Assembly: GCF_915403165.1 (NCBI RefSeq)
Contig: NZ_OU659204.1
Coordinates: 744,001-808,000, forward strand
DNA: 64,000 nt
Reading direction: 5' to 3'
From: Providencia alcalifaciens
Lineage (GTDB): Bacteria > Pseudomonadota > Gammaproteobacteria > Enterobacterales > Enterobacteriaceae
Shown here: positions 39,941-52,001 of the stretch, piece after piece
Layout of the letters: every line of letters begins with the position of its first letter
How positions within the stretch are numbered: position 1 is the stretch's first letter
Notes under the pieces: generated by a model
Databases searched by the model: none
What the model was told of the DNA's origin: nothing
What the model saw: only the letters and a program-made list of their open reading frames with translations
Program-made: the position numbers and the translations under genes

Positions 39941-41707
39941 TCAATTCACACCTACCGCACTGCCTGCGGGGCGACGAACGTCGTTGGAGCCGTAAATAAA
40001 GCCTTCACGGACTTTGCCAGAAACAGCAGAGTCGTTGCCGGAAGATTTCGCACTCACACCCGCACCGTCAGGAATGCCGATCATAATTAGCTCGGCAGCG
40101 CCCCATGGGGTCTGCTCCACCATCTTATAACCCATCTTATCGAGTAGTGCTAAACTGTCTTTGGAGACACCGCGTTGCTCATAATAAACCTCGTCTGGCA
40201 GCCATTGATGGTGAATGCGAGGGGCATTCACCGCTTCTTGTGGCGGCATGCCATGGTCAATAATGTTTAATGCGGTTTGCAAGGTAATCGAAATGATCCT
40301 TGAGCCTCCCGGTGAACCGAGTACTAAGAATACTTTGCCGTCTTTAGTGACAATTGTCGGGCTCATTGATGATAGTGGGCGCTTACCGGGGGCGATAGAG
40401 TTTCTTTCCCCTTGCACTAACCCATACAGATTTTTCTCACCAACTTTGGTGGTGAAATCATCCATTTCATCATTCAGGAAGAAGCCTGTACCCGGTGGGA
40501 TCACGACAGAGCCAAATCGACCATTAATCGTATAAGTGGTTGAAACGGCATTACCTTTATCATCCACGACAGAATAATGGGTGGTTTCCGGTTTTTCGTG
40601 TGGCCCCATTCCAGGTTGAACTTCAGTAGATGGCGTCGCTTTATTTGGTACAATTTCTTTGCGCAGCTCGGCAGCATACTGTTTGCTGAGCAGTTTACCC
40701 GTTGGGTTATCCACAAATGCTGGGTCACCTAAGAATGTATTGCGATCCATATAGGCGTGGCGCATCGCTTCAGTCAGCGTATGAATATATTCTGCAGAGT
40801 TGAAGCCCATCTCTTTGAGATCATAACCTTCTAAAATATTGAGGGTTTCACAGATAGTTACGCCGCCCGAACTTGGTGGTGGTGCAGAGATAAATTTGTA
40901 ACCACGGTAGGTACAGCTAACGGGTGTGGTATCTGAGATGGTGTAATCAGCAAAGTCTTGAGCTGTTAGGATCCCGCCATTTTTCTTGGATGCGGCTTCT
41001 ACGATTTTAGGAATATCTCCTTCATAGAATGCAACGGGGCCTTTATTGGCGATTTTTTCCAGTGTGTTTGCCAAATCGGTTTGTACCAGCAAGTCTCCCG
41101 GTTGGTAAGCACTTCCATTTGGTTTTAAGAAGATCCGAGCCACTTCGGGATCTTGTTTGAAGCGTTCGGTTGTGGTGTCGAGTACGTCGGTATCGCCACG
41201 GGTTAGGACAAAGCCCTCTCGAGCGAGCCTAATTGCGGGTGCCATTACTTGCTGGCGGCTCATAGTACCGTATTTTTCAAGGGCATAATCTAAGCCTTTC
41301 ACTGTACCTGGCACACCCGATGCGAGGTAGCCATATAAGCTGGCATCTTTGATAAGTTTGCCGTCTTTATCTAAATACATATTGGCACTGGCGGCTTTCG
41401 GCGCTGTTTCGCGGAAGTTAATAAAGATATCTTTACCATCCGCAAGGTGTAGCGTCATAAAACCACCACCACCAATATTGCCACAGCAAGGGTTAACAAC
41501 GGCTTGGGCATAACCGACTGCCACCGCTGCATCCACCGCATTTCCTCCTGCTTTTAAAATGTCAGCACCAATTTGTGATGCAAGGTGTTGAGAGGAGACA
41601 ACCATGCCTTTTGTTGCTTCAACGGCAGGTTCAGAAGCGGCATAAAGTTGACTTGAAGTTAGCAACGAAATCAGTAGTAAAGAGGGGCGCAATGCATTTT
41701 TTATCAT
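39941..41707 (-). CDS. ggt: Gamma-glutamyltransferase (glutathione hydrolase)
   Basis: 588-residue periplasmic enzyme that hydrolyses glutathione or transfers its gamma-glutamyl group. It has a signal peptide (residues 1-22, ending LYA). It is made as a proenzyme that self-cleaves before the catalytic threonine, here Thr376 in PETTHYSVVDDKGNAVS. The substrate-binding PLSSMSPTIV and GSPGGSRIIS motifs lie in the small subunit. The start is ATG 41707, preceded by GGGAGA; the frame extends 48 bases further but without a signal-like start. In E. coli proY and malZ occupy this interval, so ggt here is lineage-specific. Confidence 0.96.
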   Translation of the reverse strand: MIKNALRPSLLLISLLTSSQLYAASEPAVEATKGMVVSSQHLASQIGADILKAGGNAVDAAVAVGYAQAVVNPCCGNIGGGGFMTLHLADGKDIFINFRETAPKAASANMYLDKDGKLIKDASLYGYLASGVPGTVKGLDYALEKYGTMSRQQVMAPAIRLAREGFVLTRGDTDVLDTTTERFKQDPEVARIFLKPNGSAYQPGDLLVQTDLANTLEKIANKGPVAFYEGDIPKIVEAASKKNGGILTAQDFADYTISDTTPVSCTYRGYKFISAPPPSSGGVTICETLNILEGYDLKEMGFNSAEYIHTLTEAMRHAYMDRNTFLGDPAFVDNPTGKLLSKQYAAELRKEIVPNKATPSTEVQPGMGPHEKPETTHYSVVDDKGNAVSTTYTINGRFGSVVIPPGTGFFLNDEMDDFTTKVGEKNLYGLVQGERNSIAPGKRPLSSMSPTIVTKDGKVFLVLGSPGGSRIISITLQTALNIIDHGMPPQEAVNAPRIHHQWLPDEVYYEQRGVSKDSLALLDKMGYKMVEQTPWGAAELIMIGIPDGAGVSAKSSGNDSAVSGKVREGFIYGSNDVRRPAGSAVGVN

Positions 41708-41873
41708 TGGTATCTCCCGATTTAGTGAAGGAAGTAACGCGTAGATGTAATACAAATAAATAATTTGTTAAATATTTGTATCATCCAGATATAGCATGAA
41801 TGATTTGAAGGGTTGAATAACAAAAGTGAAAAAGTGTTAACGCGGTAGGATAAATTTTAGATAGGCATAGATA

Positions 41874-41900
41874 CAAAAATGCCGGCATAAAGCCGGCACT
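41874..41900 (-). terminator. Terminator of the peroxiredoxin gene
   Basis: On the minus strand GCCGGC-TTTAT-GCCGGC (within 41881-41896) is followed by ATTTTTG. Confidence 0.8.
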
Positions 41901-41919
41901 TAAAACTTAACAGACTGAA

Positions 41920-42522
41920 TTATAGGTCACTTGCGTTTTTAGTCAGGTAAGCAGCAACGCCTGTTGGAGATGCTTTCATACCTTCTTTGCCTTTTTCCCA
42001 CTGAGCTGGGCAAACCGCACCGTGCTCTTCGTGGAATTGCAGCGCGTCAACCATACGCAGCATTTCGTCGATGTTACGGCCTAATGGCAGGTCGTTAACT
42101 ACTTGGTGACGAACAACACCATTTTTATCAACTAAGAAAGAACCGCGCAGAGCAACACCCGCTTCTGGGTGCTCGATGCCGTAAGCTCGCATGATGTCGC
42201 GTTTGATATCAGCAACCATCGGATATTTAACTTCACCGATACCGCCGTTATCAACAGGCGTTTTACGCCATGCGTTATGAACGAATTCTGAGTCGAAAGA
42301 AACACCAACGATTTCTACGCCGCGTTTTTTGAATTCTTCATAGCGATGGTCGAATGCAATCAGTTCGGAAGGACATACAAAAGTGAAGTCCATTGGCCAG
42401 AAGAAGATCACAGCTGGACGACCGTTCAGGTGCTTCTTCAGGTTGAAGTTCTCAACGATTTCACCATTACCAAGAACAGCAGCAGCAGTAAAGTCAGGGG
42501 CTTGACGTGTAACCAGAACCAT
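41920..42522 (-). CDS. 2-Cys peroxiredoxin (AhpC/TSA family)
   Basis: 200-residue thiol peroxidase that reduces H2O2 and organic peroxides. The peroxidatic Cys50 is in PMDFTFVCPSE and the resolving Cys171 in HGAVCPAQW. It is a typical 2-Cys Prx of the TsaA type, closer to the eukaryotic-like Prx form than to E. coli AhpC, and no ahpF-like reductase is adjacent, so thioredoxin is the likely reductant (inference). GGAGT lies upstream of ATG 42522. A dyad AAGGATAA-GGTT-TTATCCTT lies 72-91 bases upstream. Confidence 0.93.
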   Translation of the reverse strand: MVLVTRQAPDFTAAAVLGNGEIVENFNLKKHLNGRPAVIFFWPMDFTFVCPSELIAFDHRYEEFKKRGVEIVGVSFDSEFVHNAWRKTPVDNGGIGEVKYPMVADIKRDIMRAYGIEHPEAGVALRGSFLVDKNGVVRHQVVNDLPLGRNIDEMLRMVDALQFHEEHGAVCPAQWEKGKEGMKASPTGVAAYLTKNASDL

Positions 42523-42593
42523 AATGTACTCCTATGAGTTTTAAGGGTTTCTATCTCCGCAATTGAAATGGGGCATGCGGATAAATATAACCT

Positions 42594-42613
42594 AAGGATA
42601 AGGTTTTATCCTT
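42594..42613 (-). promoter_or_regulatory. Dyad upstream of the peroxiredoxin gene
   Basis: AAGGATAA-GGTT-TTATCCTT is a perfect 8-bp inverted repeat in the 206-base gap between the peroxiredoxin gene and acpH. It could be an operator. It does not match an OxyR site that I can recognise. Confidence 0.35.
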
Positions 42614-42728
42614 GGAGAATAAAGACATTAAAACCAATCAATATGATAGCTTTTACCTATCAATGGTATCAATTTGGCAGATTAATATCAATAAGATAGT
42701 TTTATTCCATTAAAGTGCAAGTTTTAAT

Positions 42729-43340
42729 TTATTCGGATGCACGTAATGTGAACTCTTGGACAAAAAGTTGCTGTTTTGCCGTCTCAATCATTTGTGGATA
42801 AAACTGAAAGAAAATATGTTCAAGTTCTAGATAATTAAGCAGAAAATCATTAAATGACCCACTCAGGGCTGTAAGTTTTGGGCGGCGCTTTGCCATGCCA
42901 TTAAGTGACTTACCGATGTACGCTTTTTCTGCGTATTTCGTCAGCCATTGTTGAGACCAAAGATACTCATTTAACTCCTGAAATTTTTCAGGGGTATGAC
43001 ACAAATCTGGTTCAATGGTTTGCCTAGCAAAATGCACAAAATCAGAGAGTGAATGTGAAGGAACGAGACGCTCCCAATGCCGAGAAAGAAAATGATCCCA
43101 GACTAAATCTAAGGTGATCGGCGCGACTCGGCGGTATTCTTCGCGAAATAGCTGACGAGCTTGTTTGACGAGCGGATGGGTATCGGTGGTTCTATCTACG
43201 GCTCTGTGCATACGGATCCCTGCAACCACATCAGGCGAGTAATCTCCCGCAGGGTTGCCGCGTACATAGTCCGCCATCATGTTTCCCAATAGGGAGCTTT
43301 TGGCAAGATAGGCTAGGTGAAGATGAGCAAGATAGTTCAT
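42729..43340 (-). CDS. acpH: Acyl carrier protein phosphodiesterase AcpH
   Basis: 203-residue HD-related hydrolase that removes the 4'-phosphopantetheine prosthetic group from holo-ACP. The conserved N-terminus MNYLAHLHLAYLA and the GNMMADYVRG and RMHRAVDRTTDTHP metal-binding motifs are typical. It is divergent from queA, as in E. coli. Confidence 0.94.
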   Translation of the reverse strand: MNYLAHLHLAYLAKSSLLGNMMADYVRGNPAGDYSPDVVAGIRMHRAVDRTTDTHPLVKQARQLFREEYRRVAPITLDLVWDHFLSRHWERLVPSHSLSDFVHFARQTIEPDLCHTPEKFQELNEYLWSQQWLTKYAEKAYIGKSLNGMAKRRPKLTALSGSFNDFLLNYLELEHIFFQFYPQMIETAKQQLFVQEFTLRASE

Positions 43341-43533
43341 GGCGGTACTATAAACGAAAAATTTCAGAAACGAAAAAATGAAAGAAAAAAGAGTGCCGAC
43401 ACATTCCGTGCGGTTTCAGAAAATATTTGCATAATATTGGTTCTTTTTTATACAAAGTGGCGCTTATTTCTTGCGCCAAAGGCAGTGCAGCACTAGACTA
43501 GTCGCCTTATTTTTTTAGATTGATGTCAATACA

Positions 43534-44616
43534 ATGCGTGTATCCGATTTTACTTTTGAATTACCAGAAGAACTTATTGCCCACTATCCTCAGGCTGAGC
43601 GTAGCTCATGTCGCTTACTTGGTCTTGATGGTGCCACGGGACAGCTCACGCATGGTGTGTTTACCGATATTCTTGAAAAATTGGAGCCAGGGGATTTGCT
43701 AGTGTTCAACAACACTCGCGTGATCCCTGCTAGATTGTTCGGTCGTAAAGCTAGCGGCGGTAAAATTGAGGTTTTAATTGAGCGTATGCTCGATGACCAT
43801 CGTGTTTTGGCCCATGTTAGAGCCTCTAAAGCACCAAAAGAAGGCACCGCGCTGCTATTGGGTGAAGATGAAAGTGTGAATGCAACGATGCTCGCTCGTC
43901 ACGGCGCACTGTTTGAGCTGCGTTTTGATGATGCGCGCGATGTATTAAGCATTCTTAACCAAATTGGGCACATGCCATTACCTCCGTATATCGACCGTCC
44001 AGATGAAGAGTCGGATAAAGAGCTGTATCAAACCGTGTATAGCCAGCGTCCGGGCGCGGTTGCTGCACCAACAGCGGGTTTGCACTTTGATGAGCCTTTA
44101 TTAGAAGCATTACGCCAAAAAGGCGTTGAGATGGCATTTGTGACATTGCATGTCGGGGCGGGAACGTTCCAACCAGTGCGTGTTGATTCCATCGAAGACC
44201 ATATTATGCACTCTGAATATGCAGAGGTTCCGCAAGAGGTGGTTGATGCTGTGTTGGCGTGTAAGGCGCGTGGAAATCGTGTAATTGCGGTAGGGACGAC
44301 ATCTGTTCGTTCACTCGAAAGCGCCGCGAAGGCCAGCGAAAACGCTTTAATTGCTCCATTCTTTGATGATACCCAGATATTTATTTATCCGGGTTATGAA
44401 TATCAAGTGATTGATGCCCTGATCACTAACTTCCATTTACCAGAATCCACATTAATTATGTTGGTCTCTGCGTTTGCGGGATATCAAAACACCATGCAGG
44501 CCTATAAAGAAGCTGTTGAGCAAAAATACCGTTTCTTTAGTTATGGTGATGCCATGTTTATTACGCCAAACGCCAATGCTCGCTTTGAGCAAGTCGGCTT
44601 GGCAGAACAAGAATAA
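43534..44616 (+). CDS. queA: S-adenosylmethionine:tRNA ribosyltransferase-isomerase QueA
   Basis: 360-residue enzyme that adds the epoxycyclopentanediol ring from SAM to 7-aminomethyl-7-deazaguanine in tRNA, the penultimate step of queuosine synthesis. [45 protein letters not shown] and [10 protein letters not shown] are family signatures. Start ATG 43534. It is followed after 75 bases by tgt, the preceding enzyme in the pathway. Confidence 0.97.
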   Translation: MRVSDFTFELPEELIAHYPQAERSSCRLLGLDGATGQLTHGVFTDILEKLEPGDLLVFNNTRVIPARLFGRKASGGKIEVLIERMLDDHRVLAHVRASKAPKEGTALLLGEDESVNATMLARHGALFELRFDDARDVLSILNQIGHMPLPPYIDRPDEESDKELYQTVYSQRPGAVAAPTAGLHFDEPLLEALRQKGVEMAFVTLHVGAGTFQPVRVDSIEDHIMHSEYAEVPQEVVDAVLACKARGNRVIAVGTTSVRSLESAAKASENALIAPFFDDTQIFIYPGYEYQVIDALITNFHLPESTLIMLVSAFAGYQNTMQAYKEAVEQKYRFFSYGDAMFITPNANARFEQVGLAEQE

Positions 44617-44688
44617 GTGGCGGCGTAGCTGCTTGCTTAGATTCAGTAACCAGTAGCACCAGACTGTTTTTCTGATGCTAGGAGATAA

Positions 44689-45819
<1,131 letters not shown>

Positions 45820-45835
45820 ATTTAAGTGCGAAGTT

Positions 45836-45862
45836 AGCCCGAACTGTGTAGCATATCGGGCT
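45836..45862 (+). terminator. Weak stem-loop after tgt
   Basis: AGCCCGA (45836-45842) pairs with TCGGGCT (45856-45862). The T-tract after it is poor, so readthrough into yajC is possible. Confidence 0.4.
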
Positions 45863-46035
45863 GTATCCTTTGTTCTTTGCGCTGTTTTTAAATTATTGGC
45901 ATCAGTAATTTGAATTATTTAGTGTAAATAATAGTTTTTATTTCTAGTTACAGAGCGGTTTGATGTATTTTATGTCATTAGAACTAGTTAATATGTATGT
46001 TTGAAATTGCTTTCAATAACAATGAGGAAAGTTGA

Positions 46036-46368
46036 ATGAGTTTTTTAATTTCTGAAGCTGCGGCATCTGCAGGCGCACCAGCACAAGGTAGCCCATATTC
46101 ACTGATTATCATGCTGGTAGTTTTCGCACTGATTTTCTATTTCATGATCCTGCGTCCACAACAAAAACGTGCTAAAGACCACCGTAAGCTGATGGAATCC
46201 ATTGCAAAGGGTGATGAAGTTTTAACCACTGGCGGTTTAATCGGGCGTGTGAATAAAGTTTCTGAAACAGGTTATGTTGTTCTTGAACTGAGTGAGAACA
46301 CTGAAGTAACTATCAAACGTGATTTCGTTGCTGCTGTTCTACCTAAAGGCACAATGAAAGCAATCTAA
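46036..46368 (+). CDS. yajC: Sec translocon accessory subunit YajC
   Basis: 110-residue single-span inner-membrane protein associated with SecDF and the SecYEG translocon. One hydrophobic helix (about 22-42, SLIIMLVVFALIFYFMILRP) is followed by the conserved RPQQKRAKDHRKLM and the GDEVLTTGGLIGRV motif. AGGAAAG lies before the ATG. secD follows after 27 bases. Confidence 0.97.
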   Translation: MSFLISEAAASAGAPAQGSPYSLIIMLVVFALIFYFMILRPQQKRAKDHRKLMESIAKGDEVLTTGGLIGRVNKVSETGYVVLELSENTEVTIKRDFVAAVLPKGTMKAI

Positions 46369-46395
46369 TTCTGAATTTTCCCGAAGGGAACTGCC

Positions 46396-48243
46396 GTGCT
46401 AAACCGTTATCCTTTATGGAAGTATCTGATGTTGATCACTGCGATCCTCATCGGTTTGCTGTATGCACTTCCAAACCTATATGGTGAGGATCCGGCTGTT
46501 CAGATCACTGGCGTGCGGGGAACCGCCGCCAATGAACAAACGCTGATCCAAGTCCAAAAAGCTTTAGAAACAGACCAAATTCAGAGCAAATCTGTTGCTC
46601 TCGAAAATGGGGCAATTTTAGCCCGTTTCAACAACTCTGACGTTCAGTTACGTGCTCGTGAAGTCATCATGAATGCACTGGGTGACCAGTATGTTGTTGC
46701 ATTAAACCTTGCACCTGCTACACCAAAATGGCTTGAGACTCTCGGTGGTGAACCGATGAAGTTGGGTCTGGACTTACGTGGTGGGGTTCACTTCCTAATG
46801 GAAGTTGATATGGACACTGCATTAGGTAAATTGCAGGAACAAAACATGGATGGTTTGCGTAATGACTTGCGTCAAGCAGGTATTGCGTACTCTTCTATTC
46901 GTAAAGGCAGTGATTACAGCGTCGAAGTTCGCTTCCGTAACGCTGACGATCGCAGTCTTGCTGAGAAAACACTGGCGCGTAAATACCCAGACTTAGTGTT
47001 TTCTGATAGCGGCGATAACACCATGATTGCGGTTATGACGGATGAGCGCTTACGTGAAGCACGTAACTACGCCGTCTCTCAAAACATTACTATCATCCGT
47101 AACCGTGTTAACCAATTAGGTGTGGCTGAACCACTGGTTCAACGCCAAGGTGCGGATCGCATTGTTGTTGAATTACCGGGTATCCAAGATACTGCGCGTG
47201 CAAAAGAAATCTTAGGTGCAACTGCGACCTTAGAATTCCGCTTAGTGAATACTGGCGTAGATAGCGCAGCGGCTGAAAGTGGACGAATTCCGGGTGACTC
47301 AGAGCTTAAATCTGATCGTAATGGCGTGCCTTATGTTCTGTATAAGCGTGTTGTCTTAACGGGCGACCATATCACTGATTCTACATCCGACACCGATGAA
47401 AATGGTTATCCGCAAGTGAGTATTAGCCTTGATAGTGCCGGTGGCTCAATCATGTCTGACTTTACTCGTGACAACCAAGACAAGCTGATGGCAACCCTGT
47501 TTGTTGAATACAAAGACAGTGGTAAAAAAGATGCCGCAGGTCGTGCGATTTTAGTTAAAGATGAAAAAGTGATTAACGCCGCGCGTATCCAAGCTCGTTT
47601 CGGTAGCAAATTCCGTATTACGGGAATTGATAACGCGAACGAAGCACGTCAGTTATCTTTACTGCTGCGTGCGGGTGCATTGATTGCGCCAATCCAAATT
47701 GTTGAAGAACGTACTATCGGTCCAACATTGGGTATGCAAAACATCGAGCAAGGTCTGAAAGCGTGTATTGCGGGTCTGTTAGCGTCTATCCTGTTTATGA
47801 TTATTTACTATCGTAAATTTGGTCTGATCGCGAGTAGCGCACTGATGGCAAACTTGGTGATGATTGTTGGTGTTATGTCCCTATTACCGGGAGCAACATT
47901 AACCATGCCGGGTATTGCGGGTATTGTTTTAACCCTTGCGGTTGCCGTCGATGCCAACGTTTTAATAAACGAACGTATCAAAGAAGAACTTCGCAACGGA
48001 CGCTCAGTGCAACAAGCGATCCACGAAGGGTATAAAGGCGCATTCTCAAGTATTACCGACGCAAACTTAACGACCTTAATCACCGCAATTATTTTGTATG
48101 CAGTGGGTACAGGTTCGATTAAAGGCTTTGCGATTACGACAGCGATTGGTGTCGCAACCTCTATGTTTACAGCTATTGTTGGTACACGCGCAATCGTGAA
48201 CCTGCTATACGGCGGTAAACGTATTAACAAGCTGTCAATTTAA
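46396..48243 (+). CDS. secD: Protein translocase subunit SecD
   Basis: 615-residue RND-type inner-membrane protein that uses the proton gradient to help pull exported proteins into the periplasm. One N-terminal helix ([17 protein letters not shown]), a large periplasmic region with [15 protein letters not shown], and five C-terminal helices with [16 protein letters not shown] are present. The start is GTG 46396, with AGGGAA upstream. secF follows 10 bases later. Confidence 0.97.
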   Translation: MLNRYPLWKYLMLITAILIGLLYALPNLYGEDPAVQITGVRGTAANEQTLIQVQKALETDQIQSKSVALENGAILARFNNSDVQLRAREVIMNALGDQYVVALNLAPATPKWLETLGGEPMKLGLDLRGGVHFLMEVDMDTALGKLQEQNMDGLRNDLRQAGIAYSSIRKGSDYSVEVRFRNADDRSLAEKTLARKYPDLVFSDSGDNTMIAVMTDERLREARNYAVSQNITIIRNRVNQLGVAEPLVQRQGADRIVVELPGIQDTARAKEILGATATLEFRLVNTGVDSAAAESGRIPGDSELKSDRNGVPYVLYKRVVLTGDHITDSTSDTDENGYPQVSISLDSAGGSIMSDFTRDNQDKLMATLFVEYKDSGKKDAAGRAILVKDEKVINAARIQARFGSKFRITGIDNANEARQLSLLLRAGALIAPIQIVEERTIGPTLGMQNIEQGLKACIAGLLASILFMIIYYRKFGLIASSALMANLVMIVGVMSLLPGATLTMPGIAGIVLTLAVAVDANVLINERIKEELRNGRSVQQAIHEGYKGAFSSITDANLTTLITAIILYAVGTGSIKGFAITTAIGVATSMFTAIVGTRAIVNLLYGGKRINKLSI

Positions 48244-48253
48244 GGAGCACGTT

Positions 48254-49222
48254 GTGGCACAGGATTATACTGTTGAACAATTGAACTATGGCCGTAAAGT
48301 CTATGACTTTATGCGCTGGGACAACGTTGCCTTTAGCATTTCTATCATTTTACTGATCGCTTCTTGTGTGATTATCGGTGTTAAAGGCTTTAACTGGGGA
48401 CTCGATTTTACGGGCGGTACCGTCATTGAAATCAACCTTAGCCAGCCTGCTGATTTGGATAAAATTCGTGATAGCCTGTCTAACACGAATCATAAAGATC
48501 CATTAATCCAAAACTTTGGTAGCAGCCGAGATATCATGATCCGTTTACCGCCAGTTGAAGGCGTAGCGGGTCAAGAAGTCGGTAAAGAGATCATTACTAT
48601 CATCAATAAAAACGTTGATGAGCAAGCCACAGTTAAACGTATTGAATTCGTGGGACCAAGCGTAGGTGCTGAGTTAGCACAAACAGGGGCATTAGCGTTA
48701 TTAACAGCGCTGATTTGTATCCTGATTTACGTTGGTTTCCGCTTCGAATGGCGTTTAGCGGCAGGTGCCGTATTGGCTTTGGCTCACGACGTGGTAATCA
48801 CCTTAGGTATTCTGTCTCTATTTCATATTGAGATTGATATGACTATCGTGGCGTCATTGATGTCAGTTATCGGTTACTCCCTTAACGATAGTATCGTGGT
48901 TTCTGACCGTATCCGTGAAAACTTCCGTAAGATCCGTCGCGGTACACCATACGAAATCATGAACGTCTCTTTGACTCAAACATTGAGCCGTACCATCATG
49001 ACATCAGCTACAACATTATTAGTGGTTCTGATGCTGTATCTGTTTGGTGGCGCGATGTTAGAAGGCTTCTCATTGGTTATGTTAATCGGTGTGACAATTG
49101 GTACGATTTCATCTATCTACGTGGCTTCTGCATTAGCACTGAAGATGGGAATGAAGCGTGAGCACTTAATTCAGGCGAAAGTCGAGAAAGAAGGCGCAGA
49201 CCAAGAGTCTTTATTACCATAA
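48254..49222 (+). CDS. secF: Protein translocase subunit SecF
   Basis: 322-residue partner of SecD with six predicted membrane helices. Visible signatures are [12 protein letters not shown] near the N-terminus, [19 protein letters not shown], and the SecF motif [18 protein letters not shown]. The start is GTG 48254, preceded by AAGGAG. It ends the yajC-secDF operon at a strong terminator. Confidence 0.97.
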   Translation: MAQDYTVEQLNYGRKVYDFMRWDNVAFSISIILLIASCVIIGVKGFNWGLDFTGGTVIEINLSQPADLDKIRDSLSNTNHKDPLIQNFGSSRDIMIRLPPVEGVAGQEVGKEIITIINKNVDEQATVKRIEFVGPSVGAELAQTGALALLTALICILIYVGFRFEWRLAAGAVLALAHDVVITLGILSLFHIEIDMTIVASLMSVIGYSLNDSIVVSDRIRENFRKIRRGTPYEIMNVSLTQTLSRTIMTSATTLLVVLMLYLFGGAMLEGFSLVMLIGVTIGTISSIYVASALALKMGMKREHLIQAKVEKEGADQESLLP

Positions 49223-49248
49223 CGAATACAGGCACTCGTGTCTCATAA

Positions 49249-49284
49249 ACACCCTGAGGATAAATAATCCTCAGGGTGTTTTTC
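49249..49284 (+). terminator. Terminator of yajC-secDF
   Basis: ACACCCTGAGGA (49249-49260) pairs perfectly with TCCTCAGGGTGT (49268-49279), followed by a T-run. Confidence 0.93.
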
Positions 49285-49336
49285 ATTTCAGGTCTGAGTT
49301 ACACTATCTACCCTATAAATCGAATTAGGAATTCCT

Positions 49337-49786
49337 ATGCATTGCCCATTTTGCTCAGCTGTAGATACGAAAGTGATTGACTCGCGTCTGGTTGGTGAAG
49401 GCTCACAAGTGCGCAGGCGTCGCCAATGTTTGGTTTGCCATGAGCGTTTCACCACATTTGAAGTGGCGGAACTTGTTATGCCTCGGGTAATTAAAAGTGA
49501 CGACATTCGAGAGCCTTTCGATGAAGAAAAGCTCAACAGAGGCATGTTGAAAGCCTTAGAAAAACGCCCTGTCAGTTCCGATGCTATCGATCAAGCCATA
49601 ATTTCTATTAAATCCCACCTACGGGCAACTGGTGAGCGTGAAGTTCCCTCTAAGCTGATTGGCAATTTGGTGATGGATGAACTCAAAAAACTCGATAAAG
49701 TGGCTTACATTCGCTTTGCCTCGGTTTATCGTAGTTTTGAAGATGTACGCGAATTTGGCGAAGAAATTGCCAAGTTACAGGACTAA
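49337..49786 (+). CDS. nrdR: Transcriptional repressor NrdR
   Basis: 149-residue ATP/dATP-sensing repressor of ribonucleotide reductase genes. The zinc ribbon has CPFC at 3-6 and CLVCHERF at 31-38. The ATP-cone domain follows (about 46-136). It is first in nrdR-ribD-ribH-nusB-thiL-pgpA, with ribD 5 bases after its stop. Confidence 0.97.
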   Translation: MHCPFCSAVDTKVIDSRLVGEGSQVRRRRQCLVCHERFTTFEVAELVMPRVIKSDDIREPFDEEKLNRGMLKALEKRPVSSDAIDQAIISIKSHLRATGEREVPSKLIGNLVMDELKKLDKVAYIRFASVYRSFEDVREFGEEIAKLQD

Positions 49787-49791
49787 TACCG

Positions 49792-50907
49792 ATGCTTGAA
49801 CAAGACCGTATCTACATGGCCCGCGCCTTTGAGTTGGCAAAAAAAGGGCGCTTTACGACATCACCGAACCCAAATGTGGGCTGCGTGATTGTGCGTGAAG
49901 GTGAAATTGTCGGCGAAGGCTACCATCAAAAAGCGGGGGAGCCACATGCGGAGGTCCATGCGCTTCGGATGGCGGGTGATAAAGCGAAAGGCGCAACAGC
50001 ATACGTGACCCTTGAGCCTTGTAGCCATCATGGTCGTACCCCGCCTTGCGCAGAGGCGTTAATTAATGCGGGGATCACCCGTGTAGTCGCTGCAATGCAA
50101 GACCCAAATCCTCAAGTGGCTGGCCGCGGCTTATTTATGCTCTCTCAAGCCGGAATCGACACTGCCAGCAATATTCTGTTGGAAGAAGCCGAAGCACTAA
50201 ACCGCGGCTTTTTAAAACGTATGCGTACCGCATTTCCTTACATTCAATTAAAACTCGCGGCATCATTAGATGGCAAAACCGCATTAGCGAATGGGGAAAG
50301 TAAGTGGATCACGAGCCCCGCAGCGCGTAAGGATGTTCAAGTGCTACGAGCCCAAGCCAGCGCTATTTTGAGTACCAGTAATACCGTGCTTGCTGATGAT
50401 CCTGCTTTGACGGTGCGTTGGAATGAATTACCTGCGGATATTCAAGCACAATACCCAGAAGAAAAGCTGCGCCAACCTATTCGTATCGTACTAGACCGCC
50501 ATAATCGCGTGACGCCAGAGCATAAAGTGACGCAGTTAGAAGGTGAATGCTGGCTAATACGCTCAACACCGGATACCACAGAAACATGGGCAGGGAATGT
50601 TGAACAGCTCGCTATTCCTGCAGATGATAATGGCATCGATTTAGTGATTCTGATGATGCAATTAGCGAAACGTAATGTGAATAGTATTTGGGTAGAGGCG
50701 GGCGCTAAGCTTGCAGGTTCGTTATTAAAACTCGGTTTAGTCGACGAACTGATTGTCTATATCGCACCTAAATTACTTGGGGATACTGCGCGTGGGTTAG
50801 TGAGTCTCCCTGAATTAGGCGCGTTATCAGATGCGCCTCAATTTGAATTTACTGACGTTGAAAAAGTCGGAAATGACCTTCGTGTCAGGTTACGCCCTGT
50901 ATGGTAA
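49792..50907 (+). CDS. ribD: Bifunctional riboflavin deaminase/reductase RibD
   Basis: 371-residue enzyme for two successive steps of riboflavin synthesis. The N-terminal zinc deaminase domain has the motifs HAEVHAL (about residue 50) and PCSHHGRTPPCAEAL. The C-terminal NADPH-dependent reductase domain (about 148-370) begins KLAASLDGKTALANGESKWI and contains WVEAGAKLAGSLL. ATG 49792 is 5 bases from the nrdR stop. Confidence 0.97.
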   Translation: MLEQDRIYMARAFELAKKGRFTTSPNPNVGCVIVREGEIVGEGYHQKAGEPHAEVHALRMAGDKAKGATAYVTLEPCSHHGRTPPCAEALINAGITRVVAAMQDPNPQVAGRGLFMLSQAGIDTASNILLEEAEALNRGFLKRMRTAFPYIQLKLAASLDGKTALANGESKWITSPAARKDVQVLRAQASAILSTSNTVLADDPALTVRWNELPADIQAQYPEEKLRQPIRIVLDRHNRVTPEHKVTQLEGECWLIRSTPDTTETWAGNVEQLAIPADDNGIDLVILMMQLAKRNVNSIWVEAGAKLAGSLLKLGLVDELIVYIAPKLLGDTARGLVSLPELGALSDAPQFEFTDVEKVGNDLRVRLRPVW

Positions 50908-51009
50908 ATGTGTTTTTTTAGCGGTTTGCTGAAATTCACTCGTACGGTTACCTAAAGAATGTGATAAAATCCGCGCCCCGCGGGTTGTAATTAATATTTG
51001 AGGAAGATT

Positions 51010-51483
51010 ATGAACGTAATCAAAGGTGTTGTTGCTGCGCCAAAAGCGCGTGTTGCTATCGCTATCGCTCGTTTTAACAACTTTATTAATGATAGCCTGC
51101 TGGACGGTGCTGTTGACGCGTTAGAGCGTATTGGCCAAGTTGCTCAAGATAACATCACCGTTGTTTGGGTGCCAGGTGCTTATGAATTACCACTGACCGT
51201 GAAAGCACTGGTTGAAACCAAAAAATATGATGCAGTTATCGCATTAGGTACTGTTATTCGTGGCGGTACTGCCCACTTTGAATTTGTTGCGGGTGAGTGC
51301 AGCTCAGGTCTGTCTCATGTTGCATTAAATAGCGAAGTTCCTGTGACTTTCGGTGTATTAACCACTGAGAATATCGAGCAAGCCATTGAGCGAGCTGGTA
51401 CTAAAGCAGGTAACAAAGGTGCAGAAGCTGCACTGACCGCTCTCGAAATGATTAATGTGATTAAAGCTGTAAAAAGCAAATAA
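51010..51483 (+). CDS. ribH: 6,7-dimethyl-8-ribityllumazine synthase
   Basis: 157-residue enzyme (called RibE in E. coli) that joins the RibD/RibB products to make the riboflavin precursor; it forms icosahedral or pentameric shells. Signatures are [31 protein letters not shown] and [16 protein letters not shown] 51010 is preferred over the earlier frame start 50998 because GAGGAAG lies 6 bases upstream and the N-terminus [11 protein letters not shown] matches the family. A long gap (102 bases) before it may hold a promoter. Confidence 0.97.
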   Translation: MNVIKGVVAAPKARVAIAIARFNNFINDSLLDGAVDALERIGQVAQDNITVVWVPGAYELPLTVKALVETKKYDAVIALGTVIRGGTAHFEFVAGECSSGLSHVALNSEVPVTFGVLTTENIEQAIERAGTKAGNKGAEAALTALEMINVIKAVKSK

Positions 51484-51553
51484 TGCGCGCCATATCTCGG
51501 GCTCTATGAGTTCGCGATATGTTGTGTAGTTTTTTTTATTTAAGGGGAATCTT

Positions 51554-51970
51554 GTGAAACCTGCTGCTCGTCGCCGCGCTCGTGAGTGTGCTGTACAGGC
51601 CATTTATTCATGGCAATTATCCGGTAATCCTATTGCCGACGTAGAATATGAATTTATTGCTGAACAGGACATGTCTGACGTTGACGTAACCTATTTCCGT
51701 GAGCTAATTTCTGGTATTGCAAACAATGCTACTAAGCTGGATCAATTAATGTCACCTTACTTATCTCGTCAGTTAGAAGAGTTAGGTCAAGTTGAGAAAG
51801 CAATTTTACGCGTATCAATGTATGAACTAAGCTATAGACAAGATGTACCTTTCAAAGTTGCTATCAATGAAGGTATTGAATTAGCAAAAGTTTTTGGTGC
51901 TGAAGACAGTCATAAGTTTGTCAACGGTGTGCTAGATAAAGCAGCACCTGCGGTACGTCGTAAGAAATAA
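51554..51970 (+). CDS. nusB: Transcription antitermination factor NusB
   Basis: 138-residue all-helical RNA-binding protein that, with NusE (S10), binds boxA RNA in rRNA and phage antitermination. [46 protein letters not shown] and [28 protein letters not shown] are typical. The start is GTG 51554, with AGGGGAA upstream. It follows ribH by 70 bases. Confidence 0.97.
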   Translation: MKPAARRRARECAVQAIYSWQLSGNPIADVEYEFIAEQDMSDVDVTYFRELISGIANNATKLDQLMSPYLSRQLEELGQVEKAILRVSMYELSYRQDVPFKVAINEGIELAKVFGAEDSHKFVNGVLDKAAPAVRRKK

Positions 51971-52001
51971 ACATAATCAGGTTCCCTCCTGTAATACGTA
52001 A

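Noticed and set aside
47808..48230. 140-codon minus-strand hydrophobic frame
   Set aside because: Antisense to the membrane region of secD. Antisense reading of hydrophobic helices often yields another hydrophobic frame.
50908..51009. FMN riboswitch before ribH
   Set aside because: The 102-base gap is too short and lacks the conserved multi-stem RFN elements. In this order the FMN riboswitch is normally at ribB.
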